From Tillandsia leiboldiana (taxonomy: Eukaryota > Streptophyta > Magnoliopsida > Poales > Bromeliaceae), in assembly GCA_029204045.2 (NCBI GenBank), contig CM055075.1:20084491-20148490 (forward strand): 64,000 nt of DNA. Direction: 5' to 3'. The stretch's first letter is position 1. Every line of letters begins with the position of its first letter. Positions 22,652-34,354 of the stretch are shown in pieces. The translations under genes were made by a program, and so were the position numbers. Below the pieces are notes generated by a model that worked only from the letters and a program-made list of their open reading frames with translations, did no database searches and had not been told where the DNA came from.

Positions 22652-25600
22652 TGTGATGATCCGGACTCCCGCAGGAACTGTGCAACATTAAACAGTGACT
22701 GTAGGGAGCTTATTCGGTGAAACAGAGCTTGTAGAATCGAAATTGGATATTTAATATAGACTCTGCGCGAAAATCGGAGCAAAAGGAATTTTCCGGGAGC
22801 TTTCGGCAAAATTTCGGATGAGAATTTGGCGAAATGGACGTCGTATTTGGACTCAGCGCGCGAAAACGATCGAAACGGTATATTTACTTTAAATTTTCGG
22901 CGCAAAATTACTGTTCACGCCGGAACACTAACTCCGGCCGCCGGAATCACTGTTCCGGCAACCGGCGGCAGGCGGCGGCGACCGGCGGGCGGCGGCGCAG
23001 CGGCGGCGCAGCGGCGGAGCAGGGCAGAGCGCAGCGCGGGTGCGCGGTCCATGGGCCTGGCGTGCACCGGGAGCACCGAATACCCCCCTTGCCACGTGGC
23101 GCTTCCCCATTGGCCGGCCGGCTTCTAGAAGCACGTGGGAAGGTGACACGTGGCGCTCCCCTATTGGCCGACATCTTCCGGAAGACCCGGAGCGCGGACC
23201 GGCCACGTGCACCACGTGGCCACGTGGCGATTTTTCATTGGGCCTGCACAGGCTGTTTGCTGTTTTGTGGACACGTGGCGCTTTCTGGTTGGCCCATTTC
23301 GGTGTTTCCTGTTCGGATCCGGATCCCGTGTGGGAATATTCCCTTTGGCCCACTATATAAGAAGCCCCCCACCTCTCCTCATTTCCCACCTCGAATTGCG
23401 GGCCTTAGAGAGAGAATCCAAATTTGAGCTCTATAGGAAAGTTCTTCCTCTCTCTCTCCTCTCTCTCTCCTCCAGATTTTAGAATTTTTGGAGTTACAGT
23501 TAGTGAGTTATCTGCGACGCGGCGCACTGCGACGGTTTTCTTTTTCGGCCCATTTCCCGTCACAGTTCCGTCGAAAATTCCCTGTGGGCTAACCAGGAGG
23601 AATTTTTGGACGATTTTTGCGACAGCGCGTTCCTAAGAGGTAAGGCTTTGATTTTCGTGTTGATCACTTTGCTCCATTTCGTACTTTTGGCACGTTTCCC
23701 GAGGCCTCTTTGACCCCCCTTTTTGCTGTGGAAATTTCTGGACAGTGTCAGCTTCTCCGATTTTTATCTTGGCGTACGAGCATCAGATCGAGGCGTTCAA
23801 AGAGTTGATTTTGATCTACTCTTCGCGAGGAACGCAACTGTAATTTTTCCGGATTTTTCCTGAGCACTGTTTAGAGGTGAAAAACTCCTCTTTTCCTGTG
23901 CTGTTTAAAAAAAACAGCAAATATTGTGCTTTTTGGGATTTGTATTTATACCGGGAGCGTTGATTTGCAGGATTTGAGGACTGTGGACAACCAGGAAACT
24001 ACCTGAGGTGTAGTTTGAGCTGCTCGAGGTGGGCGGTTGTTGCTTACCTCATTTTTGACAAGCTCACTGGGATTACTGGAACTCCCCTAAAATTTAATTG
24101 ATGAGAAGAATTGGGACAGACTAATATGACAATTGATAAGAACAATTGGGACAAACTAATATGACAATTGATGAGAACAATTGGGACAAACTAATATGAC
24201 AATTGATGAGAACTATTGGGACAACTAATAGGACTACTAACAGGACTACTAACAGGACTACTAACAGGACAATTGATGAGAACCGCTGGGACTAACTGTC
24301 CTAAAATTTAATATGACCCCACAGATTATATGATGACTTATATTGAGACACTGGGATTGGAACAAAGGCTATAATCTCGCAGGCAAACAACTCTTTTTCC
24401 AGTAAAACAATCTTCTTTTAAAAATAAATATTTGACACCTTTGTACAGCTTTTTAATGATGCAATTGCATCTAGTCAGCCACTCTTCACTGCTACACTAT
24501 CATCTTGGGATTTGTATCTGTTTCATTATTGTCCTTTGCATCCAGATGCTGGTTGCTCAAGTATGAGCAAGGGTTGGGATAGTGTAGTCGAGATTGCATT
24601 AGATTGTGGGCTTGTGGGGTATTACGGTGACCGCGGACAGTAGGCGGTCGACCAGATGTTTATCCTTGCATCAGATTGGGGTGGAGTCTGGTTTATTTTT
24701 GCATCAGCTGGGGATTGGGTTCCTGTAGTGGATGGTGTTTCCCACTTATTGAGTACTATCGCATCTGATTGGATATCAGGCTTCTTTAGTGGATGGTTTT
24801 TCCCACTTTGATCATAGTCATGATCCAGTCCTGCTATTTTGTGATATGTGCCACAGAGATACTTGTGATACTGATGACAGAGATACTTTACTCGTGTGGG
24901 TCGCTCCCCTCGAGTGCCACTCCGGAGGTGTGCTTTTTCGGACCCAGCCTTGTGTGCTGGTCTGATACTTGTTTTGGGATGCGAGCCGTTCGGGCCGATC
25001 CCGCGGTTTCAAGCCTTGTGAGCAGATTCCGCTGAGCAGGCAACACCAATTGTTACTGGTATCTAGATTGGGTTATTTGGACAGATACTATTTCTGATGC
25101 ATACATACAGTTTTGACAGCATAGTAGTGGTAGTTTACCTGTTTCAGCATCTTATGTATCTTACCACTTCCCCTTTTCCCTTTTGCCTCTAGTAGTCCTA
25201 GTGGGTGCGTCAGAGTTGAGGTTTTGCCCACTAGGGGAGGTTGCTGGTTATCTGGTAGTTCTCACCCCCCATTATTTTCTGTCCCTTTCTTCTCCTTTAT
25301 TTTGCAGAGTCGTCTGCGGGAGCTGCTAGGCCATCGGCAGCTGATCGAGGTAAGGGGATCGCTGAATAGATAGATCTCCTGGGAGACTGAGAGCTGTAGA
25401 TAGATGCTGTACCCTTCACTCAGACTGTGGTATTCGCCTTTTATTTTGAGTCTGGCTTTCGCCAGCTGGTTGTACTATTTTAGTGAGCTGGGAGATTATT
25501 GTACATATTACAGTTAATTTTTAGTTCCAGTATGAGATACTATGTGGTTCTTCTATTTCAGCTCTGTATTATGCTCTTTTATTGTACATTCGATATCTGA

Positions 25601-25683
25601 GCAGGTTACCAGCGCTTCGTGTACTCGGGAAATCCCGTGTGCACGGCGGATCTGTTGGCGAGCCCGGGTTCCGGGGCGTGACA
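22652..25683 (+). repeat. 3' LTR of the Tekay-like element
   Basis: Starts TGTGATGATCC and ends GGGGCGTGACA. Compared with the 5' LTR it lacks one 10-bp GC repeat unit near 23015 and differs at about 22 bases. G-boxes run from 23093 to 23282 and TATATAA is at 23354-23360. One arm of the TTACTGTTC inverted repeat carries a G-to-C change. Confidence 0.95.
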
Positions 25684-25688
25684 AAGAG
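25684..25688. repeat. Target-site duplication of the Tekay element, right copy (AAGAG)
   Basis: Matches 10919-10923. Confidence 0.95.
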
Positions 25689-27503
25689 GGTTTTTCTAAG
25701 GATAAGAAAAGCTCAGAAGGACAAGTCCAATGCTTCAAGTGCCGTGGGTACGGCCATATCTCAACGGAGTGTCCTAATAAGAATCCGTCAAAGAAGAAAG
25801 CGATGCAAGCCGTCACTTGGGATGACACCTCATCGTCAAATGAGTCATCCTCAAGTGATGAAGAAGATAACGCAACAGCGTTCCACGCGTCCACATCTTC
25901 ACCCTTCATGTGCTTAATGGCTAGTACATCCGAGTCATTGTCCTCCTCCCAAGTTGGAAAGAACGCAATGGACGATGAATCGGATGATTCGGAAGGTGAA
26001 GATTTTGCTCTAGCCTATCACAGACTTTTGAGGGATTCAAAGAAACTGGCTAAGCAAAACAAGGGGTTGAGAGGGAGATTGCAGGATCTCGAAGAAAAAG
26101 TAAAAAGGGTAACTTCTCTCTCGACCGATCTTGAAGTGGAAAGGGATGATCTGATTAAAATAAATGTTTCCCTTCAAGAGTCCAATGAGCAACTCGAGAA
26201 GAATTATATAGATATGGTGAACAAAGCGAATTACTTCTTGAAGCTCAACGGCGAGGCTCGACAGGAAAAATTGGAAATGACAAAGACCATTCTCCAATTC
26301 AAGGATGACTTACAGCGATTTTCATCAGGAAGGAGTAAGTTGGATAAGCTTCTTGGTCTTGGTCAATCAAACAAGTTCGGCCTCGGATACAATCGAACTA
26401 ACGACAATTTTAGTTCGGTTGGGACAGTCTTTGTGCCCCAGTCGGTATCTCCTCCTCCGACACCGGAATTGACGACAAACAACGACAACAAACCTACTTC
26501 CCCCTCTTCGGAATCATCAAGCATCAAGCTATGTTTTCGTTGTGGTATTGCAGGGCACATAAGGAGAAATTGCAAGATGGGAGCCAAACGCTCAACTCAA
26601 GCACTTCTTGCAACGACTACCAAAAGGGTGATTCCTCGGAAATCAAATGCAAATTTTTCGAAGGAAAAGAGCCTCGGTAGTTCATCAAACAAGATGACGA
26701 CGTCAAGGAAAAGCGACGGATCAAACAAGACGCTTTCACCAAAGGTATCAACCTCACAATCATTTCCGACGTACACCAAAACTCGAAAGGTTTGGGTACG
26801 CAAAGGTGAAGTTTTCCCTTGTCTTGTTACAAATATTTCCTTGCATGCTTATGATAATTCATCTTGGTATCTGGATAGCGGTTGTTCTCGTCACATGACC
26901 GGTGACAAAAACTGTTTTCAAAATTTTGAGAAAATCTCCGGAGGACTTGTAGTTTTCGGAGACGGTCAGTCTTCCAAAATTATTGGAAAAGGAACAGTAG
27001 CTATTCCAGATGGCCCGATTCTAAATAATGTGTTATTTGTTGATGGCCTTAAGACTAACCTCATAAGTATCAGTCAACTTTGTGACAATGGTTTTTCAGT
27101 TAATTTTTCATCTGTCGAATGCATTGTAACTGATAAGGACCATGCTTTCTTTTTAAAAGGGGTTAGATCTGAAAACAATTGTTATGTTGTTCCCAATAAA
27201 ATTTCTGAAAATTGTAACTTAGCCTCTTTGAATAATGAAACTCTTTGGCATGAAAGGCTAGGTCACATAAATTTTAAGGAACTTGCTAGAATTTCAAACA
27301 AAGACGTGGTCAAGGGGGTTCCTAAACTTTCACTTAACCAAAACATTGTGTGTGGTGGTTGTCAAAAGGAAAAACAATCTAGGGCTGCACACAAGAACTT
27401 GAATCACGTCGGTACCAAACGGCCCTTGGAATTATTGCATATGGATCTTATGGGGCCGACTCGTCAACCATCCTTGGGAGGTAAATGGTATATCTTCTTA
27501 TAG
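25684..27503 (+). pseudogene. Copia A Gag C-terminus, protease and start of integrase
   Basis: The frame resumes after the gypsy insertion at GAG (25686-25688). The first zinc knuckle CFKCRGYGHISTEC is at 25731-25772. An acidic and coiled-coil stretch follows (about 25840-26340; LAKQNKGLRGRLQDLEEKV). The second knuckle CFRCGIAGHIRRNC is at 26532-26573. The protease site LDSGCSRHMTG starts at 26871. The pre-integrase zinc motif (HERLGHINF near 27250 to CGGC near 27352) and the first integrase Asp (MDLMGP, 27444-27446) precede an in-frame TAG at 27501-27503 where copia B has a Leu codon (TTG to TAG). Confidence 0.92.
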
Positions 27504-29913
27504 GTTGATGATTTCTCTAGATACTCATGGGTAGCATTTTTAAAAGAGAAAGCTGATACTTTTGATTCTTTTCACGAGATTTGCCTTCGTATTATGATTG
27601 AAAAGAATGAAAAGATCATTCGTGTTAGAAGTGATAGAGGTAAATTCAAAATTCACTGATTTTTGCACTTCCAACGGCATTAAACATGAATTCTCAGCAC
27701 CCTATACACCTCAACAGAATGGTGTTGTCGAGTGCAAAATCAGGGTTGTACAAGAGATGGCACGTGTTATGCTTCATAGCCGGAATTTACCGTTATATTT
27801 TTGGGCTGAAGCTGTGAACACTGCAATCTATGTTATTAATCGAGTTTATTTGCGCCCGGGAATGTTAAATACACCATATGAACTATGGTGTTGTAGAAAA
27901 CCCAACATCAAATATTTTCGCATCTTTGGGAGTCGATGTTACATTTTACGTGACCGCGAAAATCTTGAAAAATTTGACTCTCGAAGTGACGAAAGGATTT
28001 TCATGGGTTATTCTACAAATAGTAGAGTATATCGGGTATTTAACTTGGAATCTAAAACGATTATAGAATCCATAAATGTTAAAGTAGATGAAGCTTTCCA
28101 CTTTGCATCTGATAAATCTACCCCTGATATCTCTCTTGATGATGATACTCCTGTAAATGCATCTTCTCATGATAATACTTCCAATATTAATGATCCATCT
28201 AATGGTTCTCCAAGTTTATCTGATGTGCAGGAATCATCTCATATACCTCCGAGTACTCCATTACATCAAACGTTACGCATCTCCAAGGATCATCCTGAAT
28301 CAAACATCATTGGAGACCCACAAGAAGGAGTCAAAACTCGGAGACAGTTGGTTTGTGGATTCGCTTGTTACGTTTCCATGATCGAACCAAAGAATATCGA
28401 TGAAGCTCTTCAGGATGACTACTGGATTGAAGCAATGCAGGAAGAGCTCCATCAGTTTGAATGAAACAAAGTCTGGGAATTAACGACGCCTCCGAAGCAA
28501 CACAATGTGATCGGTACTAAATGGATTTTCAAGAACAAGAAAAATGAGGATGGTACCATCATCAGGAATAAAGCACGTTTAGTTGCTCAAGGCTACTCTC
28601 AAATAGAAGGTATAGACTTTGATGAAACGTTCGCCCCTGTAGCTAGACTCGAGTCCATTCGTATCTTATTCGCTATTGCTTGTCACTTTAAAATAAAACT
28701 CTTTCAAATGGATGTTAGGAGCGCGTTTTAAAATGGGTTTTTAAATGAGGAAGTTTATGTGGCTCAACCGAAAGGTTTTGTAGACTGTAAACTACCTAAC
28801 CATGTTTTTCGTTTGAAAAAGGCTCTTTATGGTTTAAAACAAGCACCGCGAGCTTGGTACGAAAGGTTGACAAAGTACCTTTTGGAGAAGGGCTATACTC
28901 GAGGGGGAGCAGACAGGACTCTCTTTGTGAAGCATTATCAAAATAACTTCATTGTTGCACAAATCTATGTCGATGACATTGTATTTGGAGCAACAAAGGA
29001 TAATGATGCTTCTAAATTCGCAGAAACCATGGAAAACGAATTTGAGATGTCTATGATGGGTGAATTGACATACTTTCTTAGATTGCAAGTGAAACAAAAT
29101 GGTGAAGGCATCCATCTGTGTCAATCCAAGTATGCAAAGGAGTTGGTAAAGAAATTCGGATTAGAAGATTCTAAAGATTTTCCTACTCCTATGGGAACTA
29201 GCAATAAGGGATTAGGAAGTGAATCTCTTAGTGAGAATGTAGACGAGAAACTTTATCGCAGCATGATTGGAAGTCTACTTTACCTCACAGCTAGTCACCC
29301 GGATATATCCTTTAGTGTTGGGATTTGCGCGAGATATCAATCAGCACCAAAGGAGGTTCACCTGAAAGCGGTGAAGCGGATCATCCGGTACATCAAAGGA
29401 ACCATTAATTTCGAAATTTGGTATCCTATGGGAACAAGTCTAGATATTATTGGATACTCAGATGCCGATTGGGCAGGATCTGTGGATGATCGAAAAAGTA
29501 CGAGTGGTGCATGTTTTTATCTTGGCCATTGCCTTGTTGCATGAAATAGTAAAAAGCAAAACTGCATTTCACTCTCGACTGCCGAAGCGGAATACATCTC
29601 AGCGGGTAGTTGTTCAACTCAACTCATTTGGATGAAAAGCGTGTTGAGCGACTTCCGGATTTCAGCAACTTCGGTAACTGTTTTATGTGACAACACTAGT
29701 GCTATAAACATTTCAAAAAACCCTGTGTTGCACTCTAGAACAAAACACATTGAACTTAGATATTATTTTCTTAGAGAGCTAGTTGAATCAAATATTCTTC
29801 AAATTTCCTACATTTCAACTGAAGATCAATTAGCTGACTTTTTAACAAAACCTTTGGATCAAAAACGTTTTATTCATTTGCGTAAAGCAATTGGAATGCT
29901 TTCCTTGAAATAA
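27504..29913 (+). pseudogene. Copia A integrase, reverse transcriptase and RNase H
   Basis: Integrase continues (VDDFSRYSW) with the second Asp at 27633-27635. An 11-bp deletion follows at about 27640-27655, relative to copia B, and shifts the frame. The third catalytic residue, Glu, is at 27730-27732. RT begins near 28500 (KWIFKNKKNEDGT) and has YVDD at 28966-28977. RNase H (YSDADWAGSVDDRKSTSGA near 29456, STAEAEYIS near 29578) ends with the TAA after 29910. Further in-frame stops are TGA 28462-28464 (from CGA), TAA 28729-28731 and TGA 29542-29544 (from TGG). The element cannot make Pol. Confidence 0.93.
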
Positions 29914-30835
29914 CCTCTTTTTGAAACTTTTGTTTAGGTTAGGTTTTGTTTTTGTGTTTTTGTTCATTATCTATGCTTAGACATAGAACATTAATTGAGC
30001 ATTAGTTTTTATTGACTTTAACTGCATCCTTTTATATGTTTAGAAATTTATTATGCTTTGGATATCATAATAATTCATTTGATGCAATGATCATTTATGT
30101 GAATTAAATCATCTTTGTTTTGATCAAAGTCAATTTCTCTCTCGATGATCTCTTGGTATAGTTTTTATCTTATTTGACTGTTTAGTCGAGTATGAAATCG
30201 AGATCAATATTTGGCTGAATACTTTATATCTTAAATAATTGATAGCCAATTGAGGGGGAGTCAAAGAAAAAGTGTTATGCTCAAAAGATGTGGAAAGAGT
30301 TACATCTCAATGAGGAGTGTGAAAACTACCACCACATGGAGGAAAGAGCTACCACCTCGGTCGTCCGAGTACTGTGTGCAGCTACCACATGTATACCTAG
30401 CAAGGTTTTTCAAGTTTGATTAAATAAAATGCATGTTGAAATACTTGACTCTGTCAAAATTTCAAGGTTGGTATAAGGTGGGAATTTTAATGAAAGATGC
30501 TCAAAGAGCCACTCTCTTCAATAAATTGACTAGATATATTATCTAACTTATCTGGAATTTTAGACATCTATTGATCTTTGTATTTCATTTTCTTTACCGA
30601 AATGATGATTTGATAAAGGCATTAGTCATAAGATCAAGTTAGATGTAATTGAAGTTGTTCAACTTTAAGGAATTTAATTTTTATAAATTTTCGTTTCATT
30701 TGTTGGATGTTATTGATAGATTTGGCATAATCTATTTCTTGTTGTATGAAACGATGATTTTCATTTAAAGTTGATACACACAAGTGCTTACAATCTTTTT
30801 CTGGATTTTCTAGAATTTTTCTGAAGAAAAAGTTG
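29914..30835 (+). other. Copia A non-coding region after pol, with an internal polypurine tract
   Basis: AT-rich, no ORF. A tract 'tgagggggag' at 30251-30260 lies about 340 bases after the pol stop and is conserved in copia B (50544-50553). The region aligns with 49990-50888 of copia B in reverse. Confidence 0.7.
30251..30260 (+). other. Internal polypurine tract of copia A
   Basis: 'tgagggggag' resembles the terminal polypurine tract at 33051-33061 but sits between pol and the env-like ORF. Copia elements without a third ORF normally carry such a tract immediately before the 3' LTR. Confidence 0.55.
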
Positions 30836-30841
30836 GAGCCG

Positions 30842-30951
30842 ATCCGGATTGGACAAGCCGATCCGGATCCCGAACGCAGGTATTCTCTGCGGGTAGCCGA
30901 TCCGGATCGTAATCACGAACTGATCCGGATCGCGGCTAGGGTTTTATATAG
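30842..30951 (+). promoter_or_regulatory. Probable internal promoter for the env-like ORF
   Basis: Four ATCCGGAT palindromes (30842, 30861, 30900, 30923), one followed by 'cccgaacg' as in the LTR U3, precede TATATAG at 30945-30951 and a CT-rich leader (30995-31020). The same arrangement, palindromes then TATA, occurs in the element's own LTR. In copia B the TATA (minus strand, about 49849-49857) and part of the palindromes are kept. Confidence 0.5.
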
Positions 30952-31066
30952 AACAAAAGGGTTTTAATTTCTTTTACTTCAATCTTTTGTTCAAAAGTCT
31001 CCAGAGCTTCTCTCTCTAGAATACACCCATCTTGGAAGCTTTCAAACTCAAGTTCTTCGATTCCAA

Positions 31067-31450
31067 GTAAGTTTTATTGATCAAAATCTCGGTATTTCAC
31101 AGTTTTTCATATTCTTCCTCAAAAACGTGATGAATTTCCGTATCTTTCTCGTTTATGAATGGTTTTTGATCAAATTTCTTTTGAAATAAGAACTCTGGGT
31201 AGATTAGTTTTGATTATATGCTAGGTATTCTAATGATAAACGGATTTTTGGCCTTCGATTTCAAAAATTTCGGTTTTAGGGCATATAATGGGAATTTTCC
31301 AAAATCATGCGATTGATCTATTTTTAAAATTCCTTTTTGCAAAACTAATTTGATTCTTCGTCTCTCTACACGATAATGATTGTTTGGGTACAATTTTTCA
31401 AATTTTTGAAAATTAACAATTTTTTCGTGTTCTTGAGTTGTTGCTCACAG
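31067..31450 (+). other. Predicted leader intron (384 bp) of the env-like transcript
   Basis: Donor GTAAGT at 31067-31072 and acceptor 'ttgctcacag' ending at 31450, 30 bases before the ATG. Copia B has donor GTAAGT (minus strand from 49727) and acceptor 'ttgctcgcag' (ending 38846). After subtracting its nested element its intron is 383 bp. Both ends are kept although the intron body has diverged. Confidence 0.6.
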
Positions 31451-31480
31451 GATTTCCTTTCTCACAAGCAACTAGTAGCA

Positions 31481-32290
31481 ATGGTGATCACCTGGATCAT
31501 TTTTCTTCTGGCTACTATGGTCCATACTAGAGACACTATCAAGCCCAAGAGGGCTAAGAAGGCGAAGAAAACTAAAGATGATTCCGATACGGAATCTGAG
31601 ACGGAATCGATCGATTGGGATGAGTTGCAAGTTGAAGCAACTGCACCCACTGCTTCGAAGGGAAAAGCGCCTGCAGAAACATCAAAGGCACCGCCTACTG
31701 CTGCTGAAAAGGGCAAAGCTCCGATGGAAGAAACATCTGTGAAAATTAAAAGAAAAAGACTTGCTCGACGGATTGGACGAGCTCGGGGTATTGAAATAAA
31801 TGAAACATGTCGAGAGGAAACAAAGAATATCCCTCAAACTAAAACTGAATCTGAAGACGAAGAAGATTGGGACACATTTCTTATTGAAGTACAACAAGGT
31901 ATTGATGAAGAAAATAAGGTTTACCTAAAGAACAAGAAGCTAGTGAAGTCTTCCTCAATAATTAAGCAGTACGCAAGGAAAAAGAATTCGCCAAGCAATG
32001 AACCTCTTGACAATTCACATTCTCTGCCAAGAAGATCTCCTCGGAATGAAGGTCAGACTGCTCCGTCAGTCGTCACACAACGTTCTTCAACTTCCAGAAG
32101 AATAGACCAAAAGGCAAACTTAGTATCTTCCATCAACCAAGAACAAGATAAAATGGCTCTAGAACTCAGAAAGATGTCCAAGGACATACATAAGATGAAA
32201 CAAGAATGTTCTACGATTTCGGGAATGCTTAAAGGAATTTTGAACAAACTGGGCTGCACGAGCTCTGAAGACTCTGACTCAGATGCTTGA
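31481..32290 (+). CDS. Copia A env-like third ORF
   Basis: An intact frame of 269 codons. I start at the ATG at 31481 because it follows the predicted splice acceptor and because copia B has an ATG at the same place; the frame is open 35 codons further upstream, inside the predicted intron. Residues 2-13 are hydrophobic (VITWIIFLLATM), a possible signal anchor. A basic stretch (KPKRAKKAKK), an acidic patch (DSDTESETESIDWDEL) and a central charged region follow. A probable coiled coil (QDKMALELRKMSKDIHKMKQ) leads to an acidic tail (SSEDSDSDA). SIRE1-type elements have such an ORF, called env-like for its predicted membrane segment and coiled coil; its role is unproven. Compared with copia B it lacks a central domain of about 200 residues. 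Confidence 0.75.
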   Translation: MVITWIIFLLATMVHTRDTIKPKRAKKAKKTKDDSDTESETESIDWDELQVEATAPTASKGKAPAETSKAPPTAAEKGKAPMEETSVKIKRKRLARRIGRARGIEINETCREETKNIPQTKTESEDEEDWDTFLIEVQQGIDEENKVYLKNKKLVKSSSIIKQYARKKNSPSNEPLDNSHSLPRRSPRNEGQTAPSVVTQRSSTSRRIDQKANLVSSINQEQDKMALELRKMSKDIHKMKQECSTISGMLKGILNKLGCTSSEDSDSDA

Positions 32291-33050
32291 TTTGTATTCA
32301 TACATTTTTAATCTTTTTCTTGTGCAGATTTCTAATCTTTTTCTTGTGCAGGTTTTAAGTTTTAGTTTTTAGTTTTAATTCTCAAACTTTTGGTTCTTGA
32401 TCTTGTTAACTTTTCTCTCCTTTTTGGTAATTTTGGCTAACTTTGTGACAAAAAAGGGGAGAGAGTATTAGAACAGTTTGAACAATCTATTGTCCAGTTG
32501 AACTATGAAGGTAAGTAGAAGTTGAACTATGAAGGTAAGTAGAACTTCAACTTATGAAGGTAAGTAGAAGTTGAACTATGAAGGTCAGTAGAACTTCAAC
32601 TTTTGGCTTTCATTTGTGGTTGCACGCATGCCTCGACTAACTATTTGCTAACTATTTGGGCATGTAATATAACTAACAAGTTGATGTTCACTAACAATGT
32701 TTGTGACATTTGGATTTTGATTGCATAGGAGATATGTTGGTTTTTAACTATGATCAAATTACATATCTGAATGTATAAATGTCATGGTAAGTAAATGAGC
32801 ATAAACTTCATCTCTGTATGTGGTTTTTGAATGATATAAAATTCTTGAGGTATCTAACGATTTCTCTTGTCAAGAATGATTTCTTTTGCAGAGAGTACAG
32901 ATGTCTAAGTCTAGAGTCTGTTTTAGGAGTTTAACTCATGTATCTATTTTATTTTGGATCTCCATTGTAAATTTTTGTTGTATGGTGATAGCAACAAAAA
33001 TATCTTTTTGAATTTTCTTGAGTGGATTTATGTTTTGTCACGAAACCGCC
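32291..33050 (+). repeat. Copia A region between the env-like ORF and the terminal polypurine tract
   Basis: No ORF. At about 32497-32605 there are four copies of a roughly 27-bp unit around 'gaactatgaaggtaagtaga', some alternating with 'cttcaact'. The repeated GTAAGT strings look like splice donors, but nothing suggests use. Confidence 0.7.
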
Positions 33051-33062
33051 AAAGGGGGAGAT
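33051..33062 (+). other. Terminal polypurine tract of copia A
   Basis: 'aaagggggagat' directly precedes the 3' LTR. The copia B counterpart is at 36715-36727. Confidence 0.9.
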
Positions 33063-34349
33063 TGTTACGGAATTTGAGTTGGCGTATTTCGTGAATTCGG
33101 TTAAGTCTTGAAGATTGAAGATAAAGAAAGTTGGATCATTTAACTCAATCTCAAGAAAGAAGAATTCAAAAGGATCAGGTATGTTTAACTAATTATTTTT
33201 GGTGATCCGAATACTTCTTATAGTGTAGAAACACTTGGATGAATTTCTTATTGCATAAAAATCAAAAACTGGACATGGGACATGTTCAGGATCCAGATCA
33301 GACTTTCCAATCCGGATCCCGAAGGGTGTTCGTTCATACACCAGTTCAATCCGGATCGTAGCCTCCTTTGATCCGGATCCCGAACACTAGTTTTACCATG
33401 TTTTATGAACGATCCGGATCAGGCTTTGCAATCCGGATCCCGAACGTTGGTGTTTGGTGAATTGTATGAACGATTCGGATCAGGCACTTCGATCCGGATC
33501 CCGAACCTTGGTTTTTCTGGAAACTGTTTGTCTCGCTACTGCAATCCGGATCGCCGTCCTGAAAAATTCCAGAAAAGGTTAGTTTTTGATTCTTATCCTC
33601 TTCCAATGGTTTCTAACCTATATATAGACCCTTTAATTCATCTTTTAGGGCAACTCACAAAAAAGGGAAAAAGACGACCGAATTAGATAGATCCACAAAT
33701 AGAGAAGAAAGGAAATCAATAGATTAAATCTTATGTTTCTTCATCTATATTGATTGATTTGATTCTAGGTTTTCATACTCACATTTTGAGTAGAATCAAA
33801 TCAATGAATACTTAGATGGTATTTCCGATCTATTTCTAATCTAAGTATTCGGCGGATCATCACCGCCCAAAAAACAACGATTTTCCCAAAATCGGCGCGT
33901 GGACTCGCGTGGCCTTGTGGATTCAAGGTGCTACCGCTCTCGTGGATTCGGAGCGAGGTACGTTCGTGGATTCGAAGCGTGCTACTGGGTGAAGGCCGTG
34001 GATTCGGTCGGACATCGTGGATTCGGCGTTGGACGCAAATCGTGGATTCGAGAAGCGTCATGGAGCGAGTGGAGAAGATCAACTAGGAGCGTATGGAAAA
34101 GGTTGAGTCGTCTGTGAGTACGGTATATCACCATGTATGTGTTTAATTCTAGTGGATTTCACCGTGTTATCGGTCCCGTGGTTTTTTACTCCGGTTTGGA
34201 GTTTTCCACGTAAAAATCTCTGCGTGTTATTTATTTTTCCGCATTGGGTTTTATATCGCAAAGATTTTTGAGTGTTTATTGTTTACACCTATTCACCCCC
34301 CTCTAGGTGTTTTTTTCCCTATTTAGATCCAATTATACATAACCCAACA
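33063..34349 (+). repeat. 3' LTR of copia A (1287 bp)
   Basis: Starts TGTTACGG and ends CCCAACA. It lacks a 20-bp repeat containing one palindrome that is present in the 5' LTR near 9190. Confidence 0.95.
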
Positions 34350-34354
34350 GGCGT
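34350..34354. repeat. Target-site duplication of copia A, right copy (GGCGT)
   Basis: Matches 8691-8695. Confidence 0.95.

Larger units (their letters stand above)
10924..25683 (+). mobile_element. Tekay/Del-like chromodomain gypsy element (contains an assembly duplication)
   Basis: LTRs 10924-13965 (3042 bp) and 22652-25683 (3032 bp), primer site, one gag-pol reading frame, polypurine tract and a perfect AAGAG duplication. The 14.76-kb span is inflated by 3494 bases: 15410-18803 plus a 100-N gap repeats 18904-22296. Collapsed, it is about 11.27 kb. The Gag type, 3-kb LTRs and C-terminal chromodomain fit the Tekay/Del chromoviruses. By eye the LTRs differ at about 22 bases plus one 10-bp indel (about 0.7%), so it is younger than its copia host. 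Confidence 0.95.
8696..34349 (+). mobile_element. Copia element A, SIRE/Maximus-like, with a nested gypsy element
   Basis: A complete but inactive Ty1/copia element. The LTRs are 8696-10001 and 33063-34349, and the outer duplication is GGCGT on both sides. Removing the gypsy element at 10924-25683 and one copy of its target duplication leaves about 10.9 kb. The order is gag, protease, integrase, reverse transcriptase, RNase H, env-like ORF, which is the SIRE layout. About 20 base differences plus a 20-bp indel separate the two LTRs (about 1.5%). Confidence 0.95.

Noticed and set aside
10924..25683. Two gypsy elements inserted in tandem, or an ancient internal duplication
   Set aside because: The repeated part starts and stops exactly at the N gap, and errors increase towards it on both sides, which fits an assembly overlap better.
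31376..31480. Upstream extension of the env-like ORF
   Set aside because: The 35 extra codons fall inside the predicted intron, and the matching region of copia B has no ATG-initiated equivalent.
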